Below, piece by piece: positions 26,297-36,200 of a DNA stretch of 44,520 bases. The stretch comes from Bacteroidota bacterium. Its GTDB lineage: Bacteria; Bacteroidota; Ignavibacteria; Ignavibacteriales; Ignavibacteriaceae. The first letter of the stretch is position 1. Each line of letters opens with the position of its first letter. The stretch covers positions 1 through 44,520 of the forward strand of contig JAKAGZ010000023.1 in the NCBI GenBank assembly GCA_021815365.1, given 5' to 3'. The notes beneath the pieces were generated by a model, which did no database searches, was not told the origin of the DNA, and worked only from the letters and a program-made list of their open reading frames with translations. The position numbers were made by a program, and so were the translations under genes.

Positions 26297-27193
26297 TTAC
26301 TTCTGACCAAAAGTTGGAGGATTGTCTAAATATTTTAATCCGTTCTTATCAATGGAAATATATTTAACTTCATTCTTCTTCCCCGAAAGATTCAAATCTT
26401 TATTGTTCAATTTTAATTGCGTGCTGCCTGCATTTCCAACTATCAGGTTAAATACTGAAGCAGCTTTAACAACCTTGCTTGACAGAGGAAAAAGCTTAAA
26501 CTCCTCAGCCCCACCGTTATCAATGCCTATTTTGATCCAGGATGTATCGCTTGCACGTATTAATAATGATAAACTATCGGATCTAAAAGCAGTGCCGGTA
26601 TTGTCAGGAACTGCCGCCGTTTTTTCTTTAACATATCTCTGCTGATTTTCCTGCCTGATCTCCTCATACGGCTTTTCTGCAACAACAATTTCAGAGTTTG
26701 ATCTCAGGAACAAAAAATAAATTATTAAGAAAAGAACAATTGCACTGCCGGCAATTACACCGCTCAGAAGGATTTTATCCCTTTTTAATTTTTCAAAAAA
26801 ATTCCCCTGTTCTGATTCGATTTCTTTAACCGTGCTTTCCTCAAAAGATTTTACAACTTTAGCCGGAACAGGTTTAACTGCCTCTTTATTTTCACCTTGC
26901 TCTGGTTTACTTTTCTTTATTTCAGGCAATGATTTTTCTTCTGGTTCGTCAAATGGTTTTCCTTTTTTTGCTGATTCATATTTTTTTATTGTGAGCTGTT
27001 CATCCAGCCCTACCATTTTTGCATACTGTTTGATAAAAGCTTTTACATAAAGCTCAGGCAGAAATGCAAAATCGCCGTTGTCAATTGCACGGATAAATTT
27101 TAAATCAATGCGGGATTTCTGAGCGATCTGCTGAAGAGACAGCCCGCTCTTTTCTCTGGCTTGCCTGAGTTCATCTGCAAATTTATCTAACAT
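26297..27193 (-). CDS. RodZ-like helix-turn-helix membrane protein
   Basis: A 298-residue bitopic protein. The N-terminal HTH_25 domain (GLSLQQIAQKSRIDLKFIRAIDNGDFAFLPELYVKAFIKQYAKMVGL, about 15-63) is the RodZ type that binds MreB. A charged linker, one transmembrane helix (141-163) and a periplasmic DUF4115-like domain (about 205-295, with SWIKIGIDNGGAEEFKLFP) follow. The layout fits cell-shape proteins that link MreB to the wall machinery. It is coupled to ligA downstream and separated from rsmB by 93 bp. Confidence 0.8.
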   Translation of the reverse strand: MLDKFADELRQAREKSGLSLQQIAQKSRIDLKFIRAIDNGDFAFLPELYVKAFIKQYAKMVGLDEQLTIKKYESAKKGKPFDEPEEKSLPEIKKSKPEQGENKEAVKPVPAKVVKSFEESTVKEIESEQGNFFEKLKRDKILLSGVIAGSAIVLFLIIYFLFLRSNSEIVVAEKPYEEIRQENQQRYVKEKTAAVPDNTGTAFRSDSLSLLIRASDTSWIKIGIDNGGAEEFKLFPLSSKVVKAASVFNLIVGNAGSTQLKLNNKDLNLSGKKNEVKYISIDKNGLKYLDNPPTFGQK

Positions 27194-27286
27194 TTAACTA
27201 AGCCCTGGGTTCTGATTACTAAATATTACACAATTACTAAATTCAAAATCTTTGTACTATGAAAATGAAATTTATCCTTTACACAG

Positions 27287-28663
27287 CTATTCAACCCTGA
27301 CCAGCTTGGCTGCAAAAGCCCCATCCATCTGATGGATTTGCGGCAAAGTCTGGATGCAGCCGTTTTCATCAACAAGCTCTTTCGGAAATTCATCAGCAGC
27401 ATTTTTCAGAATAAAATTATTATGTTTTTTAATAAAACGTTCTACTATCTCAAAATTTTCTTCCGGTTCGATTGAGCAAGTGCTGTAAACAAGCACACCA
27501 TCTTTTTTAACCTGCGAGGAAGCTTTTTCCAAAAGATTAAACTGGATTTCCGTCATATTCCTGATATCGAGCAGATCGCGCTTCCATTTAATATCAGGTT
27601 TTTTAGAAAGCGTTCCTGTACCCGAGCAGGGAACGTCTGCAAGAACTCTGTCAAATAGTTCACTATCGTTATAATCCATCGCATCGCTTGCAATAGTTTT
27701 GACGCAGGAAACTCCAAGTCTTTCAATGTTCTTGTTGAAGATTTTCAGCCTGCTTTCAAACTTGTCAATAGCAACAATCTCTCCTTTATTCTGCATAAGT
27801 CCGGCAAGATAAGCAGTTTTCCCTCCGGGTGCTGCACAAAGATCAAGCACTCTCATCCCCGGAGAGACGCCGAGAAGCCGGCAGGCTAACCCAGCGCTTT
27901 CATCCTGAATATTAAAATAACCTTTTATAAAATATTCCCAAGCAGTAATGTTGGTTAAATTCTGCAGTTGAAAAAACTCCGGCAGGTATTTACCCTGGTT
28001 GAACTTCAGGTTAACTGAATTCAACAAAGTCTTAAATTCCTCGGGGTTTGTCTTCAGAGCATTGATCTTCAAAGTAAGATAAGGTTTTTCGTTATTTGCA
28101 GCCAGCAATTTTTCGGTCTGCTCACGTCCGAATCTATTTAAATATCTTTTTACCATCCAGAGAGGATGTGAATAATAAGCCGTTAAATAGCCGGGCAGAT
28201 CGGTTTCAGGGTCAGGGTACCTGATCGCATTTTTGCTGCGGATTATATTCCTGAGAATTGCGTTGGTAAGGTCAGCCGGTCTCTGTCCCTGTAATTTTTT
28301 TACGAACTCAACCGCCTCGTTCACTGCAGCATAATCGGGAACCCGGTCTAAAAATAAAATCTGGTAGAGAGCAACGCGCAGACCATTTTTAAGATTTGGG
28401 ATCGCTTTTGAAAATTGCCCCTTATAAAAACCATTGAGCACCCAGTCAAGCCGTCCGCCCCAGCGCACAACACCGTGAACTATTTCATACAACAATGCTT
28501 TGTCTGAACCGTTCAGTTCTGGGTTCTTCATTTCATTATCAAGAAGCTTTTCGAGATAAGCATCAGTCCTCTCTACTTTATTGAGGATACTCACCGCCAA
28601 ACCTCTTACGCCTTCGTAAAGATCTTTTACCTTATGCTCTTCAAGCTGAATTGTTTCTGCCAT
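27287..28663 (-). CDS. rsmB: 16S rRNA (cytosine-967-C5)-methyltransferase RsmB
   Basis: A 458-residue RNA methyltransferase. The N-terminal NusB-like RNA-binding domain covers about 18-155 and the Rossmann domain the rest. Visible are SAM motif I VLDLCAAPGG (272-281), DVPCSGTG with C346 and catalytic C396 in VYSTCSIEPEEN, the two-cysteine arrangement of RNA m5C enzymes. E. coli RsmB methylates C967 of 16S rRNA. The ATG shares its last base with the preceding stop (TAATG), so translation is coupled to the GlmU-family gene. Confidence 0.92.
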   Translation of the reverse strand: MAETIQLEEHKVKDLYEGVRGLAVSILNKVERTDAYLEKLLDNEMKNPELNGSDKALLYEIVHGVVRWGGRLDWVLNGFYKGQFSKAIPNLKNGLRVALYQILFLDRVPDYAAVNEAVEFVKKLQGQRPADLTNAILRNIIRSKNAIRYPDPETDLPGYLTAYYSHPLWMVKRYLNRFGREQTEKLLAANNEKPYLTLKINALKTNPEEFKTLLNSVNLKFNQGKYLPEFFQLQNLTNITAWEYFIKGYFNIQDESAGLACRLLGVSPGMRVLDLCAAPGGKTAYLAGLMQNKGEIVAIDKFESRLKIFNKNIERLGVSCVKTIASDAMDYNDSELFDRVLADVPCSGTGTLSKKPDIKWKRDLLDIRNMTEIQFNLLEKASSQVKKDGVLVYSTCSIEPEENFEIVERFIKKHNNFILKNAADEFPKELVDENGCIQTLPQIHQMDGAFAAKLVRVE

Positions 28664-29919
28664 TAAAGTCCTTTCTTAGTTCTTGCTTCCTGTGTGATCT
28701 CAAAAATATTTCTGAACAGGTTTTCATCGTCGGTAGTCATTTCAATATCCCTGCGCTTTAAAACTCTTTTTGCCGTCTCGATACTTTTTTCTACATTGTA
28801 AGCGGTCATACCACCGTTACCTCCCCAGCTAAAGGAAGGGATTTCTTTCGGAGGAAAGTCGGCACCGAAAACATTACAGGAAAATCCAACAACGGTTCCT
28901 GTATTGAACATAGTATTGATCGCTGTTTTTGAATGATCGCCCATTATCAGCCCAAGAAACTGCGAGCCGCTGTCAACTTCATTTCCGTTAACACGGACTT
29001 TAACTTTTCCGTAATTATTTTTCAGATCGCTGTTGTTTGTATCGGCGCCTAAATTTATCCAGCTTCCAAGATACGAATGCCCGATAAAACCTGCGTGCTG
29101 TTTATTGCTGTAAGGCATCATTACTGTGTCTTCAACTTCTCCACCGACCTTGCAGACTTTCCCGATACTCACATTTTCATAGATCGCAGCACCGCTTTTT
29201 ATTTTTGTTCTCTCGCCAATATAAGCAGGTCCTTCAATTACTGCGTTGGGATAAATCAAAACATCACTGTCAATATAAATCGGTCCTTTGGAAGCATCCA
29301 GAACACAGCCGGGTTTTATTTCAACTCCGCCGGCAATAAAGATCTGTTTCTTATTTATAAAATGAACGCCTTCGTGAATTTTTCTTTTAGCTTTCGTATA
29401 ACGGCTCCTTTTCTCTTTTGTTAAAAATTCAAAATCTCTTTTTATCTCCTCTCCATTATTATTTATCAGGTCCCAGATATAATTAACAAAAGTAACTTCA
29501 ACTTCCTGTGACGGCAGACCGGGAAAATCATCTATACTGAAAACTTCCGGCAAATTACCGCTCAGCTTTTTTAGTCGTTCGCCCGAAAGCTTTGCTGCAG
29601 CAACAGTGTGATTAGATAAAAATACTTTATCCTCTTTTGTCGAAAATAATTTTGCAAGATTTTTACCGGCAAGTATTCTTCCGTTAATAAAAAGACATTC
29701 ATTCTCTGCCGTTTCATTTATTGGTGTTTTGGGAAATTCACGCCTGAGCACCGGTTCCAAATACTTCCTGCAATGGAGAGAATACCTCCGCTTCGGGAAA
29801 CTTCGCAATATTTTTTCTCTCAGCGATGAAATTCCGCAAACAAGCTCGTAAACCGGGCGCGGGTAAATTAACGGCTCAAGATTTATATAATTATTGTCCT
29901 CGAAAATGCAAAGCTGCAT
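28663..29919 (-). CDS. Alternative bacterial GlmU-family protein
   Basis: A 418-residue protein of the Bacteroidota-type GlmU family (the TIGR03991 kind). The N-terminal half lacks the LAAGxGTRM loop of ordinary pyrophosphorylases and instead has YPRPVYELVCGISSLREKI. The C-terminal half is a left-handed beta-helix (GCVLDASKGPIYIDSDVLIYPNAVIEGPAYIGERTKI, then AGFIGHSYLGSWINLGADTNNSDLKNNYG). The GHSYLG and NNYG segments resemble the acetyltransferase active-site GHLTYLG and NYDG of classical GlmU. It may thus provide UDP-GlcNAc synthesis or part of it. It is translationally coupled to rsmB. Confidence 0.75.
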   Translation of the reverse strand: MQLCIFEDNNYINLEPLIYPRPVYELVCGISSLREKILRSFPKRRYSLHCRKYLEPVLRREFPKTPINETAENECLFINGRILAGKNLAKLFSTKEDKVFLSNHTVAAAKLSGERLKKLSGNLPEVFSIDDFPGLPSQEVEVTFVNYIWDLINNNGEEIKRDFEFLTKEKRSRYTKAKRKIHEGVHFINKKQIFIAGGVEIKPGCVLDASKGPIYIDSDVLIYPNAVIEGPAYIGERTKIKSGAAIYENVSIGKVCKVGGEVEDTVMMPYSNKQHAGFIGHSYLGSWINLGADTNNSDLKNNYGKVKVRVNGNEVDSGSQFLGLIMGDHSKTAINTMFNTGTVVGFSCNVFGADFPPKEIPSFSWGGNGGMTAYNVEKSIETAKRVLKRRDIEMTTDDENLFRNIFEITQEARTKKGL

Positions 29920-29984
29920 AGCTATCTCTTAATAAAATCGGATTTCAATTTAGCATTTTTTGAGTTAATAATCTTTAGGGGACC

Positions 29985-30025
29985 TGACAAAAAAAGAGTA
30001 ACCAAATTTATGGTTACTCTTTAAA
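29985..30025 (-). terminator. Rho-independent terminator after the sorting-domain gene
   Basis: A perfect 11-bp stem, AAAGAGTAACC (29993-30003) with GGTTACTCTTT (30012-30022), has an 8-base loop and is followed on the minus strand by a run of T. It lies about 95 bp past the stop of the gene at 30118. Confidence 0.85.
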
Positions 30026-30059
30026 AGCTGAAAATATTTTACAGGTAAATTATCTCAAC

Positions 30060-30131
30060 ATAAACCTTCGAAGTTTCAACTCAGGGGTGACCTGCCCTCC
30101 GTCCGGCAGTTGCCGGATTAGCGAAGGAGGA
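30060..30131. repeat. Palindromic repeat at the 3' end of the sorting-domain gene
   Basis: Contains AAACCTTCGAAGTTTCAAC (30062-30080), similar to the AACCTTCGGGGTTTCAA part of REP units A and C, and a nested hairpin CCGGCA-GT-TGCCGG (30103-30116) inside CCTCC/GGAGG arms (30096-30100, 30126-30130). The last codons and stop of the neighbouring gene lie in it. Confidence 0.5.
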
Positions 30132-31749
30132 CTAATTTTTTATTCGCAATAAAACTCCCTGACCTTAACTGGTATATATAAATTCCGCTGGATAAATTAC
30201 CTGCATTAAAAGTAACACTATATCTGCCGCCTGGTTTAAATTCATTAACTAATGTCGCAACTTCTCTGCCAAGCATATCATAAACTACAAGCCGCACATA
30301 AGCTGCTTTTGGCATCTCATATTTTATCGTAGTAGTAGGATTGAATGGATTCGGATAATTTTGCTTAAGTTCAAAAATTTTATTTTTGAAGTTATCATTA
30401 TCTAAAACAGATGTAACAGGATTATCAAAATTCAAAACATTTGACCATAACTGACCTTTTCTGAGAGAATCAATGTAGGTATACCATAAAGTTATAATTT
30501 TGTTATTATGCAATTGAACTATAGGCCAATAATGGTCGGAATTCACTGGGCTGGTAGAAATTTTAAAGTTGTTACCTGTCTTTGAACAATCCGAAGAAAA
30601 TCTTTGTCCATATATTCTTACTTTACCATTATCAATTCCTTCCCATACTATAATTGATTCTCCGTTCGAGCTAAAATCAATATCTACAGACGGATAAGAA
30701 CTTACCACATTACTATCAGAATTAACCCGAATAATATTTCCATCACTATTTCCATTTAAGTCATAATTTGTCATATTAATATTCCAAACACTATCTCTTT
30801 TCTCTGGCCAAATAATAGTGTATTTACCGGACGGATTATATGATAGGGACGGTTGCCATATTTTAACGCTTGCTGTATCCTTGATCATCAGAGTAGAAGG
30901 CATTTTAGGAGTACCATCTAAATTAAAAATCCTATAATAGATTCTTTTAATAGAAGAAGTATCCTGATCGAAAATTCCACCAAACAAGCAAAAAAAGTCA
31001 TTATATCTTTTACCATTTATTGTCCTTCCTCCGCCACCCCCAAAAGAAGGTATATCCTCACTCATATAAATTTCTTTATTCAAAGGTCCAGAAAAAATAT
31101 TCCCCACTCTACCTACCAAGGTATATACCTCTCCTCGATTTGCATTTCCAAACCAAGTTACCAAATAAGTAGTATCATTAAAACTAATGACATCGGGATT
31201 TCTTTCTAATGAAATTGAAGAATCTTGATAATCTATGCGAAGTTCTGAAGAAAGTGTATCACCATCTATTTTAAGTATTCTTCCAAAAACTCCCCATCGT
31301 GAAATACTGTACAGCATAGCATCCCACACTGCTATTACATATTTATCGTTAACCGTAAGCCTTGGATATCCAGGCAAAGCGTTTGGTTTTGAAGATATTC
31401 TTATTTTTTCTTTTTGAGGATTCATTAACGAATCAAATAGCTGATAATAGATTGTACGATTATCACCATCTGCCCAAATAATATGAACATTGCCTTTAAC
31501 ATCAGTTTTCATTGCTGCTGGACCAAAGCCAGTAGATAAGAAAAAATCGGAACGTAGTTGAGCGTTTGACAGAAAAGAACTTAATAAAAATATTAAACAG
31601 ATTATTATTTTTTTTGATATTATACCATTCTGCTGACTACTAATAATTAGATAAACTAAACGGAAAAGACTTACAAACAAAAAATCCCAACTCTTCGCTC
31701 GCTTTAGTTTAAGCGTACGATTGAGAATTGGGATTTTTTCACTCACCAT
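30118..31749 (-). CDS. Secreted protein with C-terminal NYPNPFNP sorting domain
   Basis: The open frame has 543 codons. A signal peptide (KKIIICLIFLLSSFLSNAQ) begins only around residue 46. The body holds repeated strand-rich segments (HIIWADGDNRTIYYQLFD, YVIAVWDAMLYS, YTIIWPEKRDSVWNINM) suggesting a beta-propeller. The final 85 residues are a type A sorting domain with KQNYPNPFNPTTTIKYEMP and ending KKLVLLR. Such domains direct export through type IX-like secretion. The first 45 codons overlap a terminator hairpin, so the true start is further in; no ATG, GTG or TTG lies close before the signal peptide, the nearest being a TTG near 31680. Function unknown. Confidence 0.75.
   Translation of the reverse strand: MVSEKIPILNRTLKLKRAKSWDFLFVSLFRLVYLIISSQQNGIISKKIIICLIFLLSSFLSNAQLRSDFFLSTGFGPAAMKTDVKGNVHIIWADGDNRTIYYQLFDSLMNPQKEKIRISSKPNALPGYPRLTVNDKYVIAVWDAMLYSISRWGVFGRILKIDGDTLSSELRIDYQDSSISLERNPDVISFNDTTYLVTWFGNANRGEVYTLVGRVGNIFSGPLNKEIYMSEDIPSFGGGGGRTINGKRYNDFFCLFGGIFDQDTSSIKRIYYRIFNLDGTPKMPSTLMIKDTASVKIWQPSLSYNPSGKYTIIWPEKRDSVWNINMTNYDLNGNSDGNIIRVNSDSNVVSSYPSVDIDFSSNGESIIVWEGIDNGKVRIYGQRFSSDCSKTGNNFKISTSPVNSDHYWPIVQLHNNKIITLWYTYIDSLRKGQLWSNVLNFDNPVTSVLDNDNFKNKIFELKQNYPNPFNPTTTIKYEMPKAAYVRLVVYDMLGREVATLVNEFKPGGRYSVTFNAGNLSSGIYIYQLRSGSFIANKKLVLLR
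31680..31739 (-). terminator. Strong terminator hairpin of the efflux operon
   Basis: AAAAATCCCAA (31680-31690) pairs with TTGGGATTTTT (31728-31738), and an inner stem CGCTT/AAGCG extends the fold. On the minus strand it is followed by a T-rich TTTTTTGTTTG. It lies about 200 bp past the tolC-like stop and inside the nominal 5' end of the gene at 30118. Confidence 0.7.
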
Positions 31750-31899
31750 TGCCTACCCCGTTAAGCTAAATGAGATAAAAATTTTGTATCTGTTTTTTAC
31801 TATAAAAGTATAGCTAACCGGCGTACAAAAGTCAAGCACTTTTTCTTGACGCTGTTATAAGACATACCTTTTGTCTTTGAAGACATTTAGATAATAAAT

Positions 31900-31925
31900 C
31901 CTTAAAAAGGACTACCTTTTTAAGG
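31900..31925 (-). terminator. Hairpin just after the TolC-like gene
   Basis: A perfect 11-bp stem, CCTTAAAAAGG (31900-31910) with CCTTTTTAAGG (31915-31925), and a 4-base loop. It is AT-rich and lacks a clean T-run, so it is a weak terminator or a 3'-end stabiliser ahead of the stronger hairpin at 31680. Confidence 0.5.
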
Positions 31926-31939
31926 ACGGGAAATTACAG

Positions 31940-33265
31940 TTAATTTTTATTATCAGCTTTTAAAAGTAACCCGCTTATTCTCAGCAAATCTGTCTCAGAA
32001 GATTTTGCATCATACTCGGCGGATAGAAGCCTGCTCTTTGCATCCATCAGGTTTTGCTGAACCACTCTGAAATCAAGAGGAGTAATGCTTCCTGCTTTAA
32101 GCTGCTCAAGAGCAATGCTGACATTTTCTTCGGTAGCTTTATAATTGTCTGTTTCAAGTTTCACTCTCTGCAGGCTGTTGCTGTATTTGTGATAAGCATT
32201 CAACAGGGATGCTTTTATAAGATCCTCGGTCTGTTTGTAAGCGAACTCGTTGCTTTCAATTGACACCTGTGCATTTTCAATTCTTCTTCTTGTGTTTAAA
32301 CCATTAAAAAGATTTAATGAAGCAGAAACTCCATAAGTCAATCCCATTGTTCTGCTTGATTTAAAAAATCCCGCATCAGATTCTGAACGTGAAAAATTAT
32401 AACCCAGGTTCAGAGAAATTTTAGGCAGCAGATCACCGCGTTCAAGACTGAGCTGCGCATCTGCAATATTTTTATTTTGCTGTGCTAAAAGGAGCTCACT
32501 GTTCTTTCGCATTGCATCCGATAAAAGATCATCATAAGCAAGATCGTGCCGCACGGCGATCGTATCTACAACATCAAAACCTGTATCAACATTACGACCA
32601 AGAAGCCGGTTTAATTTTGTTTTAGACTGCTGGAGAGTAAGCTCCTGGTTCATTAATGCAGATTTATCCTGGTTGAGATCTACCTGCGCACGAAGAAGAT
32701 CAAATCTTGATGCAGCGCCGACTTCCTTTTCTGCTTCAGTAATTTTTAATCTTTCTTCCGAAATCGCTACGGTACGTTTTATAACCGCCAGCACCTGTTC
32801 CTGCCTGACGACATCATAATAAGTTGTGAGTACATCGGAAATATTTTGTTCAACCGCTAATTTATAATTTACTTCTCCGGCTTTTTTTATTTCTTTTAAC
32901 TGTTCAAGGGAGGCGAACATTTTCAGTCCGTCAAATACGGTCCAGCTTAATGTGATACCTGCGTTGTAATTTCTCGAACCAGCCCCGGTTTTGTCAACCG
33001 AACCTCCGTTTGAATATTCCTGCCGTATATTGTTTACAGATTTTGAAGCTGAGCCTGAAGCATCTAATGAGGGGAGAAAGCCTGCATTACCGATAGTTGA
33101 ATTATTATCGGATATGTCTTTCGAGTTTTTAGCAATTTTTATTGAGTAATTATTCTGCAGAGCAATTCTCACTGCATCTTCAGGTGTGAGAACCTGCTGC
33201 GGGTAAACCTGTGTAAAAAAAACTGCAAATGTGCTGATAAAAAAAAATATAAATTTCCTTTTCAT
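31940..33265 (-). CDS. TolC-family outer-membrane efflux protein
   Basis: With the ATG at 33265, preceded by AGGGAATT, the protein has 441 residues; the TTG at 33286 is a poorer start. A signal peptide (KRKFIFFFISTFAVFFTQVYPQ) is followed by two OEP repeats of long amphipathic helices: residues about 30-215 with LTPEDAVRIALQNNYSIKIAKNS and GAASRFDLLRAQVDLNQ, and 225-435 with AGSITPLDFRVVQQNLMDAKSRLLSAEYDAK. The protein forms a trimeric outer-membrane duct. It is the last gene of the adaptor-pump-TolC operon. Confidence 0.9.
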   Translation of the reverse strand: MKRKFIFFFISTFAVFFTQVYPQQVLTPEDAVRIALQNNYSIKIAKNSKDISDNNSTIGNAGFLPSLDASGSASKSVNNIRQEYSNGGSVDKTGAGSRNYNAGITLSWTVFDGLKMFASLEQLKEIKKAGEVNYKLAVEQNISDVLTTYYDVVRQEQVLAVIKRTVAISEERLKITEAEKEVGAASRFDLLRAQVDLNQDKSALMNQELTLQQSKTKLNRLLGRNVDTGFDVVDTIAVRHDLAYDDLLSDAMRKNSELLLAQQNKNIADAQLSLERGDLLPKISLNLGYNFSRSESDAGFFKSSRTMGLTYGVSASLNLFNGLNTRRRIENAQVSIESNEFAYKQTEDLIKASLLNAYHKYSNSLQRVKLETDNYKATEENVSIALEQLKAGSITPLDFRVVQQNLMDAKSRLLSAEYDAKSSETDLLRISGLLLKADNKN

Positions 33266-33286
33266 AATTCCCTGTTCCTGGTTCAA

Positions 33287-36200
33287 TTATTTTTGAAATT
33301 CTTCCTGCAGTTGCAGCGATTCTTCTGTCACATTGGAAACTGTTGCAGTTGCTCTTGAGAAGTAAGAATAAATTGCCGGTATAACATACAAGGTTAAACC
33401 GCTTGAAAATATTAACCCTCCTATAACAGCAATACCCATTGAGACCCTGCTTTCTGAACCTGCACCGAGTGCCAGTGCGATCGGCAAAATTCCAAGAACA
33501 GTTGATAGGCTCGTCATCAGGATTGGTCTCAGTCTTGCTGCTGCTGCATCCACGATCGCTTCCATCTTTGTTAAGCCGGCAGCTTTACGCTGATTAGCAA
33601 ACTCAACAATCAGTATCCCGTTTTTTGTAACAAGCCCGATCAGCATTATTATTCCGATCTCGCTGAAAATGTTAAGGGTCTGATTAAAATACCACAATGA
33701 AATCAACGCTCCTGCAATCGCAAGCGGAACAGTAAATAAAATAATGAAAGGATCTCTGAAGCTTTCAAACTGTGCTGCGAGAACGAGATAAATTAATCCT
33801 ATTGCAAGAATGAAAGCAAACAAAAGACTCGATGAACTTTCAGCATAATCTTTTGAAGCTCCGTCTAGAGCAGTTGAGAAAGTATCGTCAAGGACTTTAG
33901 CTTTGATTTTATCCATCTCTTTAATTCCGTCGCCTATTGTTTTTCCAGGTGCCAGCCCTGCGCTTACGGTGGCTGAGACATAACGGTTGAACCTGTATAA
34001 CTGCGGCGGGGTGCTCTGCTCAGTCATACGGATTACATTATCAAGCTGGATAAGTCTGCCGTCACTGCTTTTAACATAAAGTGATTTCAGATCAATTGGC
34101 GCATCCCTGTTCTGCCTGTCAACCTGACCAATCACCTGGTACTGTTTGCCATTCCTTATGAAATAGCCAAACCTCTGTCCTGAAAATGCCGACTGAATTG
34201 TCTGTGCAATGTCTGCAACCGAAATGCCGAGCTCTTTTGCACGCTGCCTGTCTATGTTAACTCTTATTTCCGGTTTATTGAATTTTAAATTAACATCAAC
34301 TACTGTAAATGTTGGGTCCTTCTGTACTGCGCTAACAAACTTTGGAAGATACTCGCGCAGCTTTTCAAAATCGGGTGCCTGCAAAACATACTGAACCGGC
34401 AGCCCGCCTCTTCTGCCTCCGATTGTCTGCTGCTGAACCACATACGTTCTTGCACCTGTAAGCTGATTAACTTCTGATGTTAACTGGTTTGCAATTTGCT
34501 GCTGTGACCTGTGGCGCTGGTCGGGGTCTGTAAGTATCAGGTAAACGAACCCGGAATTAGTCGAGCCTGATGCACCGAAGCCCGGTGAGGTAACTGAGAT
34601 AATACCTTCTCTTTCAGGAACATCTTTTTTAATCATATTAATAATATGATCCATAAAATTATCCATATACTCGAAAGACGCTCCTTCAGGCGCTGTTGAA
34701 ATCAAACGAAGGCTGCTTCTGTCTTCAAGGGGAGCTAGTTCTGCAGGAGTGTTAACAAATAAAATATAAATCAGCAAAGCCGCCCCGCCCATAATTATAA
34801 ATGCCCACCATCTTTTATTCATAAAGTTAGTGAGAGAGCTTTTGTAATACGAATTCATCTTTACAAAGAATGGCTCTGTCTTTATATAGAACCAGTTATG
34901 TTTTTCTTTATCACGAGCTTTCAGGATTTTTGTGCCAAGCATCGGCGTAAGCGTTAATGCAACGAATGCCGATATAATTACCGAACCTGCAATTACAATT
35001 CCAAATTCTCTGAAAAGCCTGCCCGTCAATCCCTGTAAAAATATCACTGGTAAAAATACTGAAGCGAGCGCAACAGTTGTGGAAATGATTGCAAAGAAAA
35101 TTTCTGCAGATCCTTTCGCTGCAGCAGCAGTAGGCATCATCCCGCCTTCGATTTTCGTATAGATATTTTCAAGTACAACGATAGCATCATCAACGACAAT
35201 TCCTATCGCCAGCACAATCCCAAGCAGTGTTAAAACATTTATAGAAAAGTTAGCAACGTACATAATAAAAAATGCGCCTATCAGAGAAATAGGAATTGCA
35301 ATGACCGGGATAACTGTTGTTCTCCAGTCTCTGAGAAAGAAGAAAATAATTAATACAACAAGTATAAAAGCAACGATAATTGTCTGCTCTACTTCTGATA
35401 TAGATTCCTTGATATATTTTGTAACATCAAAGCCTATTCCAACCTTAATATCCGGGGGAAGAGTTTTCTTAATATCATTTAACCTTTTATAGAACTCGTT
35501 TGTAATAGCGATATTGTTTGCGCCGGGCTGTGCGATAAGCACAACGCCAACCATCGGGATACCATCGCGCTTTAAAATACTTTTAATGTTTTCAGCGCCT
35601 AATTCTGCGTGCCCAATATCCCTGAACCTGACAATTCCGTTCGCATCGCTTTTAATTATCAGGTTGTTAAACTCATCAACTGTTGAAAGCCTGCCAATAG
35701 TTCTGATAGAAAGTTCGGTGTTATTGCCTTCGATAATTCCTGAAGGGAGTTCGATATTCTCGCGTGCCAGAGCAGTCTTAACATCGAGCGGGCTTAAATG
35801 ATAAGCTGCCAGCTTCGCGGGGTCCATCCACAGTCTCATCGCATATTTTCTTTCGCCCCATACCTGAACACTGCTGACGCCCGGGATCGTTTGAAATCTT
35901 TCTTTGAACAAATTATTTGCAAGCTCTGAAAGCTGAATGAGACTTCTCGTATCGCTCTGCAGGTTCATAAATACAATAGGCGAGGCATCGGCATCTGCTT
36001 TTGATACTATCGGGTTTTCAACATCGGGAGGCAGGCTGCTTATCGCTCTCGAAACTTTATCTCTCACATCATTTGCCGCTGTTTCAAGATTAACGTCAAC
36101 TCCGAATTCCACTGTTATAGTGCTTCGCCCGTCTCTGCTGACTGAAGTAAGTGATTTGATTCCGGCAATTCCATTAATTGATTCTTCGAGAGGCTCTGTG

